From: Micavibrio sp.
GTDB taxonomy: Bacteria > Pseudomonadota > Alphaproteobacteria > Micavibrionales > UBA9664
Reading direction: 5' to 3'
NCBI GenBank assembly: GCA_002710775.1
Contig: PALX01000005.1
Location: forward strand, 43,249 to 77,603
DNA: 34,355 nucleotides
Part shown: piece by piece, positions 24,584 to 31,042 of the stretch
Layout of the letters: each line of letters opens with the position of its first letter
How positions within the stretch are numbered: position 1 is the stretch's first letter
Program-made: the position numbers and the translations under genes
Notes under the pieces: model-generated
The model's database searches: none
What the model saw: the letters and a program-made list of their open reading frames with translations, nothing else
What the model was told of the DNA's origin: nothing

Positions 24584-25147
24584 TTATAGCGCTTCAAGTT
24601 CTTCCATTATCTCGTCTTCAGGGTCTTTTTCTCTGAGCATCTGCATGGCTTTGACGAGTTTCAGGGGCTTCACAATGGCTGGTAGCTCTATATCATCAAC
24701 AAAGCGGCAATCTAGGCGAATATGAGCGTAGCCGAGAATAAAACCAAGGATGCCATGATCGATATGTTCTGCTCTGATTTCTTTTAGGTCCGCTTCTTCA
24801 ATGTCTACACTTATAAGGCCATGCTTATAGATAATGCGTTTATTGGTTAGTGTGATCTCGGATGTGAGGTACTTTATCAGCAAGGATAAGAAAAAATAAG
24901 CGCCAGCGATGAAGAACAACAAGGCAATGGGCGTGAAATATTGAAAGAACGGTAGAAGAGAAGAAGGGTATAACTCATAGATTTCTGTACGTCCGCCGCC
25001 ATACATATAGATGAGCTTATCCATAAAGATACCGCCAAAGACAAAGCCGATGAGCCAGACACAACCTTCCAGCACGTAAATCCAGTGCGGTTTTGACTGC
25101 ATGACCCGTTTTTCATGTTTGGTGAGGATTGTGTTGATATAACTCAT
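24584..25147 (-). CDS. Membrane protein with bacterial PH domain (YdbS-like)
   Basis: 187 residues. Two membrane segments (~22-42, YVLEGCVWLIGFVFGGIFM; ~65-93, FFQYFTPIALLFFIAGAYFF) precede a bacterial PH (bPH2) domain beginning LTSEITLTNKRIIYKHGLIS and continuing to about residue 170. Such proteins are membrane-anchored and of unclear function. It starts 17 bases after the stop of the ABC ATPase on the same strand, so the two are probably one operon. A link between the PH protein and the ABC exporter is inference only. Confidence 0.85.
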   Translation of the reverse strand: MSYINTILTKHEKRVMQSKPHWIYVLEGCVWLIGFVFGGIFMDKLIYMYGGGRTEIYELYPSSLLPFFQYFTPIALLFFIAGAYFFLSLLIKYLTSEITLTNKRIIYKHGLISVDIEEADLKEIRAEHIDHGILGFILGYAHIRLDCRFVDDIELPAIVKPLKLVKAMQMLREKDPEDEIMEELEAL

Positions 25148-25164
25148 ACCAATATCTTCCTCTC

Positions 25165-26097
25165 TTAGGCGCTCTTTTTTGTGATTTGGAGGAAAACATC
25201 TTCCAGATCACTTTCTTTGGTGGTGATATCCGTAATGCCGATTCCCGTCTTTTTCATCGCTTCAATAAATTGAGTCGGGTTTGTTTCCTTCGGGCTATAG
25301 AAAAAGCCTATACGGGCTGGATTTACCAGATTGGCATTAAAGTCTTTCAACGAGACGGGGAGTTCTGAAAGCTCGCGATCCAGTTTAAAATGAATTTCTT
25401 TGGCGTCTATTTGTGATAGCAGAGCGTCTTTCTTATCATGAGCGACGATCTTACCGTCATTAATAATGGCGATTTCATCGCAAAGCTTCTCGGCTTCTTC
25501 AAGATAGTGGGTGGTTAGCAATATCGTTGCGCCTTGTTTATTGAGCATCTGGACATTTTCCCATAGCTGGGTGCGCAATTCGATATCAACACCCGCAGTT
25601 GGCTCGTCCAGCACAATAATCTCAGGATTATGAACCATAGCTTTGGCGACCATCAGACGGCGTTTCATGCCGCCGGAAAGCTGGCGCGACCACGCATGGG
25701 CTTTATCTGCAAGGCCAACGAGCTCTAATAGCTCCATGGTGCGGCGTTCTTTCTTTGGTACGCCATATAACCCTGCTTGGATATCAAGTACCTGAAAGGG
25801 CGTGAAAAAGGGGTTAAACGTGACTTCCTGCTCTACAACACCTATGTGGTATCGTGCGTCAATAGGTTTGCTGTCTAAGTCACAGTCCCAGACGCGCACT
25901 TTACCGGCGGTTTTGTTCACGAGGCCCGCCATAATATTAATAAGGGTAGATTTACCAGCACCATTAGGTCCCAAAAGAGCGAACATAGAGCCTTTAGGTA
26001 TCTTAAGGTCGACCCCTGATAAAGCAATTTTTTCGCCTGCCTTTCCTTTGGCGGCGTAAGTTTTGCTTAATCCTTCAATTTCAATTGCATATTCCAT
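25165..26097 (-). CDS. ABC-2 type exporter ATP-binding protein
   Basis: 310 residues from the ATG at 26097 (MEYAIEIEGLSKTY); an in-frame ATG at 26121 would add eight residues, and neither has a good Shine-Dalgarno. Walker A GPNGAGKST, Q-loop VVEQEVTFNPFFT, signature LSGGMKRRLM, Walker B IIVLDEPTAG and H-loop LLTTHYLEEAE are complete, so the ATPase should be active. The ~80-residue C-terminal extension is typical of drug or polysaccharide ABC-2 exporters. The matching permease is not next to it; the downstream gene encodes a PH-domain membrane protein instead. Confidence 0.94.
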   Translation of the reverse strand: MEYAIEIEGLSKTYAAKGKAGEKIALSGVDLKIPKGSMFALLGPNGAGKSTLINIMAGLVNKTAGKVRVWDCDLDSKPIDARYHIGVVEQEVTFNPFFTPFQVLDIQAGLYGVPKKERRTMELLELVGLADKAHAWSRQLSGGMKRRLMVAKAMVHNPEIIVLDEPTAGVDIELRTQLWENVQMLNKQGATILLTTHYLEEAEKLCDEIAIINDGKIVAHDKKDALLSQIDAKEIHFKLDRELSELPVSLKDFNANLVNPARIGFFYSPKETNPTQFIEAMKKTGIGITDITTKESDLEDVFLQITKKSA

Positions 26098-26142
26098 GCT
26101 TACAACATAAATCACAGCCATATAAAGTCGAGCATAAAATAT

Positions 26143-26171
26143 TTGACATAATGTGATTATTTGGGTCTAAA
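26143..26171 (+). promoter_or_regulatory. Likely promoter for the gene starting at 26209
   Basis: TTGACA (26143-26148), a 17-base spacer, and TCTAAA (26166-26171; four of six matches). It is ~38 bases upstream of the ATG at 26209 and in the divergent gap with the ABC ATPase. Confidence 0.5.
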
Positions 26172-26208
26172 GAGGGTATATTTTTAAACATAGATGACGG
26201 GGGAAGCT

Positions 26209-27010
26209 ATGCCAAAGAATAAACAATCATCGGGTTTTGGGTTTGGATCAATTGCAGATCGTAAATATCGCGATCCGGATGCAAAACCAGTTTTGCGTAA
26301 AGGGCTTCCAGATAATATGCAGGCGGCACAAGTTATGGATGTCGCACAGGCTGTAAAAGAGCTAACAGGTGCTGAGGGACTTTGCTTTTGGCTTGCGCTC
26401 CACCTTTCTTGCTGAGGCAGAAGAAAAAGCTGGAGGCGATGCTGCATCTATTGAAGTGAAAGACCATGATTATGTTTGTGGCGCTCATGATGGCATTAAT
26501 AGCCGCGGCGATATTATTGATCGTTTATCCGCAGCGGCGAAAAAAGGTGACATTACTAATCTAAAAATTGCCAGCGATAAGGAAAACCCCAAAAAAGATG
26601 GTGAGATCATTGCTGCTATTATGTTCGAACATGATGGACGTCCGATTGATCTGAAAATTGTGTTAGGTCCCGTCACAGCGCAACAAATGGCTGTTTATGG
26701 CGATGCGCCGATTAACTGTATTGCCTTTGATGTAGATAAACCGGAAGATGTGTATATGCACCCCAGAACAGAAGAGGATCTAAAAAATAAGGTCTGGACT
26801 GTACGTGTGAAAGAGGCCCATGAGATTGATGCGTCCGTTTCCCGTCACGCTGAGGTATCAAGACGCCCAGGAAATGAAGGATTATTACTTATGAAGTACG
26901 GTAATTTGGCTGCACCAAGTAATGAAGCTCCGAGGCAAAGCGAGTCTAAGCGTAGGACTTTGACTGTGACGCCTCGCAAAAAACCAGATGGTTCACAAGG
27001 CCCAAAGTAA
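26209..27010 (+). pseudogene. Unknown gene interrupted by an apparent one-base frameshift
   Basis: Two overlapping frames read as one protein. Frame one starts at 26209 (MPKNKQSSGFGFGS), with GGGGGAA well placed upstream, and stops at 26415. Frame two is open from 26366 and runs to 27010. Removing one G from GGG at 26376-26378 joins them smoothly as KELTGAEDFAFGLRSTFLAE, giving ~266 residues. The protein is soluble, with KIVLGPVTAQQMAVYGDAPI in the middle and a basic, proline-containing end. No family is recognised. It could be a real mutation, a sequencing or assembly error in the G run, or less likely a programmed shift. The exported protein downstream starts nine bases later. Confidence 0.7.
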
Positions 27011-27019
27011 GTTTTTATA

Positions 27020-27580
27020 ATGTATAAAAGCCTTGTTATTTCAACAGCATTGCTTGCAAGTTTCCAAGCGCAAGCAGAAGACTTGGTCGATACTGGCGCG
27101 CAATTTCGAGGCTCTTTTACGGATCAAATTGAAGAATGTGTCACTTTGTCAGATGGCACAGATATGCAAATTCGTTATAGCTTTAATAGCAAAATACCTA
27201 TGGATGAGGATGTACCGTGGTATTACAAGCTGGATTCTGGTTATTATAAAGGCCTAATGCACAAAGAGCTTTCCAAGATTTCTGATAACGAAGAGATCAA
27301 TCTTGCAACAATGTATACGGCGCTTAGTTTTGGCCGTGAAACTGTCTTTAACTATAATTCTAATGGCCAAGAAATGCTGTCTTTGTTTCGTGCTATGGCG
27401 GGTAAAGCCGCTATAGAGTACCAAGAACAATATGTTGAGACAGGGCGTGCACAGCCTATATCATCTGTTTTTATTCACGAAATGCATTTATATTACCCTG
27501 AAAAAGACGTCAGCATAAGTGTTGGCCATACGATGGGCGGTGAAGCTTTTAAAGGTTGTCCAGTGTTAAAAATGTTCTAG
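27020..27580 (+). CDS. Unknown exported (periplasmic) protein
   Basis: 186 residues. A classical signal peptide is visible: MYKSLVISTALLASFQAQA, with cleavage expected after residue 19 (AQA|ED). The mature part is polar and has two cysteines, Cys38 (EECVTL) and Cys180 (KGCPVL), that could form a disulfide tying the two ends. FIHEMHLYYPEKDVSISVG near the end looks like beta strands. No family recognised. It starts nine bases after the frameshifted gene, so the two probably share a promoter at 26143. The end overlaps the convergent hydrolase by 15 bases. Confidence 0.75.
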   Translation: MYKSLVISTALLASFQAQAEDLVDTGAQFRGSFTDQIEECVTLSDGTDMQIRYSFNSKIPMDEDVPWYYKLDSGYYKGLMHKELSKISDNEEINLATMYTALSFGRETVFNYNSNGQEMLSLFRAMAGKAAIEYQEQYVETGRAQPISSVFIHEMHLYYPEKDVSISVGHTMGGEAFKGCPVLKMF

Positions 27581-28480
27581 GCTGGCTTCGCCTTCAGACC
27601 AATCTTCTAAGTCGTTATTGAGCCACTCATGCGCTTTTTTGTCGCCTTTTAAGTGCCAATCCCACCATGCTAAAGAAGCAATCTTAATAATGCGTTCATG
27701 TTCAGGGATTTTATCATAGCCTTCAAGTTGGCCGCGAGAGCCTGCAAAAACCATATGATCGCCATCTTTTAAAATAAGCGCATAGCGCGTTGTGCTTTCG
27801 GGCATGTCCTTAAAAACTTCCTGTCTTGCCGTATAATCATAGCCGTCGACAGGACTGTCATCTTCTGTACCTGTCATCATAAAGAGCGGTGCGCTCATAT
27901 CGTCATATGGGTTTTCCGACCCATCACGGCATGGCATCTGTGAGTAGGGTAAGAAAGCTTTAAAAGCGCCAGATTTATAGGATTTTCCTCGGAACTTCTG
28001 TCCTGCCATCACCTGAGTTGTGATTGCGCCCATGGAGTGCCCTGAGAATCCGATATTGTTCAAATCAAGGCTTATATTTGCTTCTTCAGCCAACGCATCT
28101 AAACGCGTGAGAACATGTTCTACATCGTAAAAACGAGCGATCTTAACATCATCCGTTAGTTTGACAGCGCGGATAGCATCCCAAGGGTGTCCTGGCTTGC
28201 CAACCCATAAAGAGAGATCTGTCCCGGGATGTTGAATATTAAGGACGGCGTAGCCATGGCCAGCAATAAAGCGGCTTAGGAAGCCTGCCCCATCTCGGCT
28301 ACCACCTAAACCATGTGACCAAATCACGAGAGGGAGTGGCTCATTTGTTTCTTTTGGCACATAGAGCTTGTAGGGAATTTTTCGGTCATCTCGGCTTTCA
28401 TCGATCCATTCGCCGCGCGTGATAGCGATGCGCTGGCCATCGTCATCGGGGTTGAGGTTATCGCGCCAAAATGTGCCCAT
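27566..28480 (-). CDS. Alpha/beta hydrolase (PAF-acetylhydrolase/dienelactone-hydrolase-like)
   Basis: 304 residues. The oxyanion segment WSHGLGGSRDG (54-64), nucleophile elbow GFSGHSMGA with Ser149, likely acid Asp207 or Asp208 (TGTEDDSPVDG), and His242 (KDGDHMVFAG) form a complete triad. There is no signal peptide, so it should act in the cytoplasm; the substrate is unknown. It starts 11 bases after sspB on the same strand and is likely co-transcribed with it. No functional link to SspB is apparent. Confidence 0.88.
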   Translation of the reverse strand: MGTFWRDNLNPDDDGQRIAITRGEWIDESRDDRKIPYKLYVPKETNEPLPLVIWSHGLGGSRDGAGFLSRFIAGHGYAVLNIQHPGTDLSLWVGKPGHPWDAIRAVKLTDDVKIARFYDVEHVLTRLDALAEEANISLDLNNIGFSGHSMGAITTQVMAGQKFRGKSYKSGAFKAFLPYSQMPCRDGSENPYDDMSAPLFMMTGTEDDSPVDGYDYTARQEVFKDMPESTTRYALILKDGDHMVFAGSRGQLEGYDKIPEHERIIKIASLAWWDWHLKGDKKAHEWLNNDLEDWSEGEASLEHF

Positions 28481-28491
28481 CGTACAAAGCT

Positions 28492-29007
28492 CTAGTCTTT
28501 TTTACGGAATTGATCGAGGGAAATAACCTGTCCTGTTTCTTCGCCATCATCGCCGGAGTCTTTGGATGGTTTGTCGTCGTCATCGCCGCCACCTTTTGGT
28601 CCATCACCATCTCCATCAGGCCCGCTCTGGTCATTAGAAAGAGGCTGGAATTGGAGCGCGAAATTGACTGAAGGGTCAGCAAAAATTGTGATTGCCGGCA
28701 TCGGAATAACGAGGCGCTCAGGAATATTATTAAAAGACAGTGTGACTGACAAAAACTCATCATCAACGGTAAGGTCGTAAAACTGGTATTGCAAAACAAT
28801 TGTCATTTCTTGCGGATAGCGTTCTTTCAAGTAGTCAGGAATATCAACGCCTTTATGCTCAGTTAGAAAAGTGATGTAGAAATGATGATCATCAGGTAGA
28901 CCATTATCACGAACTTCTTCAACAGCTTTACGAACAACGCCGCGTAGGGCGCTTTCAACCATTTTGTCGTATCTTAAGATTTCGTCTGTGTCTTTTTTCT
29001 TACTCAT
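28492..29007 (-). CDS. sspB: SspB, alpha-type ClpXP adaptor for tmRNA-tagged proteins
   Basis: 171 residues. It binds the ssrA tag and delivers tagged proteins to ClpXP. The folded domain (~5-120) contains DEILRYDKMVESALRGVVRK, HFYITFLTEHKGVDIPDYLKE and QFYDLTVDDEFLSVTLSFN, matching alphaproteobacterial SspB. An acidic Gly/Asp/Ser-rich flexible linker follows, and the end GQVISLDQFRKKD is the ClpX-docking tail. I chose ATG 29007 (MSKKKDTDE) over 29049, because the longer form adds a spurious hydrophobic leader. No Shine-Dalgarno is seen; a promoter at 29015-29043 would start the mRNA at the ATG, implying a leaderless message. ssrA lies directly upstream on the same strand. Confidence 0.93.
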   Translation of the reverse strand: MSKKKDTDEILRYDKMVESALRGVVRKAVEEVRDNGLPDDHHFYITFLTEHKGVDIPDYLKERYPQEMTIVLQYQFYDLTVDDEFLSVTLSFNNIPERLVIPMPAITIFADPSVNFALQFQPLSNDQSGPDGDGDGPKGGGDDDDKPSKDSGDDGEETGQVISLDQFRKKD

Positions 29008-29014
29008 AGTCAAC

Positions 29015-29043
29015 AATCTAAAGAGTATCAAAAGCCATGACAA
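29015..29043 (-). promoter_or_regulatory. Candidate sspB promoter giving a leaderless mRNA
   Basis: TTGTCA (29043-29038; five of six), 17-base spacer, TAGATT (29020-29015; four of six). The -10 ends seven bases before the sspB ATG, so the transcript would begin at or next to the start codon. Confidence 0.4.
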
Positions 29044-29092
29044 CACCAAAAAGTGTAATTTTGTAAAAAGAGAACAAGATTAAGGTGGAAAA

Positions 29093-29127
29093 TAAAAAAG
29101 GGCCGCTTCTGTTGCGAGGTGCGGCCC
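29093..29127 (-). terminator. Intrinsic terminator of ssrA
   Basis: On the minus strand GGGCCGC (29127-29121) pairs with GCGGCCC (29106-29100), followed by a run of T (29099-29094). It ends the tmRNA precursor and separates it from sspB. Confidence 0.88.
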
Positions 29128-29454
29128 GACCCCACCTAACCTGTATTAAGGGCTAGGAATTCAGTTGTATTGTGCTTAAGCAGCAACGGCGAATGCGCCA
29201 TTGTCGTTAGCAGCAACACGAGATACAAAGTTATCGTTTGCATTTATAATAATTGTCCATTACGGCGGAACAATTCCGAGCGCCGCAAAATCACCTTTAT
29301 CACGTGTGTCGAAGCTATTTCGGCCCCATAAAGCAGCCTGCATATATTATATGCCTTGGGCTGTTTTGGTGGAGCCGCCGGGTACCGCCCCCGGGTCCAC
29401 AACGCTTATTCCGCAACCGCGTTTAGCGCCATAATCAGGCAAAATTGCCTGATA
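29128..29454 (-). ncRNA. ssrA: Circularly permuted two-piece tmRNA
   Basis: Rescues stalled ribosomes by adding a degradation tag. Read on the minus strand, the acceptor piece comes first: T-arm CCGGG-GGCGGTA-CCCGG (29394-29378), acceptor strand CGGCTCC (29377-29371), A, then CCA (29369-29367). An excised loop (29366-29328) with CAGCC/GGCTG and CATATA/TATATG pairs follows. The coding piece begins GGGGCCG (29327-29321), which pairs fully with CGGCTCC (one G-U), and continues AAATAGCTTCGACA. The tag frame at 29214-29176 reads AANDNGAFAVAA then TAA; whether one or both GCT codons are decoded is unresolved. The exact 5' end of the acceptor piece and 3' end of the coding piece are estimates. This permuted form is characteristic of alphaproteobacteria. 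The 464-base gap 29050-29513 is otherwise filled by its promoter and terminator. Confidence 0.95.
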
Positions 29455-29460
29455 CCACTC

Positions 29461-29489
29461 ATTATAGGGCATATAGGTTTATTTTTCAA
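29461..29489 (-). promoter_or_regulatory. Strong sigma-70 promoter of ssrA
   Basis: TTGAAA (29489-29484), a 17-base spacer, and a perfect TATAAT (29466-29461), just upstream of the tmRNA acceptor piece. Transcription should start near 29454. A hairpin ATCAGGC-aatttt-GCCTGAT (29453-29434) begins the precursor. Confidence 0.8.
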
Positions 29490-29513
29490 GATATGATGTA
29501 TTTGTACGTGCGG

Positions 29514-30221
29514 TTATCTGGCGATAAGTACATGAAAAAACTGATAATTTTCACCCGTGCGGCGACAGGCTGTATGTCTGCCATCTAAGGATGCAGCTTC
29601 ATCACCAATGATGTTTTCCAGTGGCTCTCCAAAAATGCCATGGAATTTAACGGCTTCTAAGCTTGGGCGAGAACTTGTATCTGAAGGAATATCTTCATCT
29701 TCTGGTGTAATGCCTAGAAGCTCATTAATGGCTAAACAGACTTCTTTTTTGAGATAGTTTACAGACATGAGGAGCTCAGGTTGTTCCGTGCCGATATTAT
29801 GAACGGGCATAGCGGCGTTAAACCACCACCTTTTATAAGAACGTCCTGTATGATGCACGGGATCATGAGCATCTGGATGGCCTGGGAATTGATAAGCGAT
29901 TTGCCCACCATCAAACCAGAAAACCTGATTTTTAGGGTCCATACAGGCATCATGTTCAAAGTAGTCCGTATTTTTGCCTATACCGTCATAATCGAAGCAA
30001 AGTTGTGTTTCATCAATGCCGTTCTCAAGCATTTTATTGACGGCGCGCTCAACCATCATGGAATAGCCGATCATCTGTTTAGCATAGGCAATAGCTTTGT
30101 CATGTGGCACTTCTTTATATGTAACTTTGTAGTATAGGTCGAATTTGAGGGTAACGAAAACGATAAGGGCAAAGACGACAAAAACACCAAGCCCTATAAA
30201 TTTGAATTTCTTATGCGCCAT
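29514..30221 (-). CDS. Single-pass membrane protein, paralogue of the pilin-like protein at 30304 (B)
   Basis: 235 residues. One N-terminal membrane helix (FIGLGVFVVFALIVFVTL, ~8-25) anchors an extracytoplasmic domain. It is related to the protein upstream: QLCFDYD then YFEHDACMDPKNQVFWFDGGQIAYQF, a later CLAINELLGI, and the ending YQFFHVLIAR match the other's LCFDIDD, YEHASCANTRNRVFHPDGG, CNAINAELGI and YVFYHALIAR. The conserved cysteines suggest disulfides. Unlike its partner it lacks a Gly before the hydrophobic stretch, so it is probably not processed as a prepilin. It is the last gene of the dot/icm-type run, with a possible own promoter at 30263-30291. Function unknown. Confidence 0.75.
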   Translation of the reverse strand: MAHKKFKFIGLGVFVVFALIVFVTLKFDLYYKVTYKEVPHDKAIAYAKQMIGYSMMVERAVNKMLENGIDETQLCFDYDGIGKNTDYFEHDACMDPKNQVFWFDGGQIAYQFPGHPDAHDPVHHTGRSYKRWWFNAAMPVHNIGTEQPELLMSVNYLKKEVCLAINELLGITPEDEDIPSDTSSRPSLEAVKFHGIFGEPLENIIGDEAASLDGRHTACRRTGENYQFFHVLIAR

Positions 30222-30262
30222 ACACTCTGTTTACACTGCCTTTCGTGACATGTTGAAATATC

Positions 30263-30291
30263 ATCCTATAAAGCGAATATTGGTTTTTCAA
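30263..30291 (-). promoter_or_regulatory. Possible promoter for the gene at 29514-30221
   Basis: TTGAAA (30291-30286), 17-base spacer, TAGGAT (30268-30263; four of six), within the 82-base gap between the two pilin-like genes. Confidence 0.35.
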
Positions 30292-30303
30292 GAACTAAAA
30301 AAA

Positions 30304-31041
30304 TTATCGCGCGATGAGGGCGTGGTAGAAGACATAGTCATCGCCGCCACCTGTTGTTTCTTGGATACAACCTGTCTTCTTTCCCAGTAATTCTGGTGCT
30401 TGCCCACTATCGGCAATCGTCGTTCCTGCTGCCGTTGCATTGAACGTGCCTGTAAAGGCATGTGCCGTGTTAATTGCGGTATCAATAGGCGGTGCACTTG
30501 CTACTATACCCAGTTCAGCATTGATAGCATTGCAAATTTCTAGGCTGCCCTCGGCTGTATCGTTCATTCGAACGACATATAAAAGTTCCGTACAAGCTGC
30601 TGGGCCGCATGTTGTGCCAACATTTTCTACTTTGTTGCCTCCATTAATTCTTTCTGATGCAATGGAAAAACCATCTTGGCCAGTGAAAGCTTTATAAAAA
30701 ATGCCGCCGCCATCTGGGTGAAAGACACGATTACGTGTGTTGGCACAAGAAGCATGTTCGTACATCGTATCGCCGCCAGGGTAATCATCAATATCAAAGC
30801 ACAGGTCGTTTTCAGAAACACCGCGTGCTTGTAGGCGTTGAACAGCCGATTCCAGTGATTTTGCAAATGTAATGAGTTCAGAAGCGTAAAGCTGAGATTG
30901 CTCTTTTGAGACGGAAGCGCTACTGCCGCGCATACCTTGTGTGATGGCAAAACCAAGCGCGGCAAAAAGAGCGACGGCGACGAGAATAATAAAGAAAATG
31001 TTTCCGTTTTCTCTATGGGTTGGGCTGAGTGTTGAGGACAT
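30304..31041 (-). CDS. Pilin-like protein with class-III-type prepilin leader (A)
   Basis: 245 residues from the ATG at 31041, chosen because AAAGGGAGG lies just upstream, inside the end of dotL; a longer frame to 31158 overlaps dotL and is unlikely. The N-terminus SPTHRENGNIFFIILVAVAL-FAALGFAI looks like a short prepilin leader: polar residues, a Gly that could be the cleavage site, then a ~20-residue hydrophobic helix. The usual Glu at +5 is missing, as in tip pseudopilins of the GspK/PilX kind. Six or more cysteines and LCFDIDDYPGGDTMYEH, CNAINAELGI and the end YVFYHALIAR are shared in pattern with the paralogue B. It starts one base after the dotL stop, so translation is coupled. This is not a standard Dot/Icm component. 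Confidence 0.8.
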   Translation of the reverse strand: MSSTLSPTHRENGNIFFIILVAVALFAALGFAITQGMRGSSASVSKEQSQLYASELITFAKSLESAVQRLQARGVSENDLCFDIDDYPGGDTMYEHASCANTRNRVFHPDGGGIFYKAFTGQDGFSIASERINGGNKVENVGTTCGPAACTELLYVVRMNDTAEGSLEICNAINAELGIVASAPPIDTAINTAHAFTGTFNATAAGTTIADSGQAPELLGKKTGCIQETTGGGDDYVFYHALIAR

Positions 31042-31042
31042 A

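Noticed and set aside
26366-26415. Programmed +1 frameshift at CTT-T, as in prfB
   Set aside because: No stop codon follows the CTT, no internal Shine-Dalgarno-like stimulator is evident, and deleting one G from the nearby GGG gives a more natural protein joint.
29201-29434. Plus-strand reading frame containing VEPPGTAPGS
   Set aside because: It is antisense to the tmRNA acceptor and coding pieces; such frames are familiar artefacts at alphaproteobacterial ssrA.
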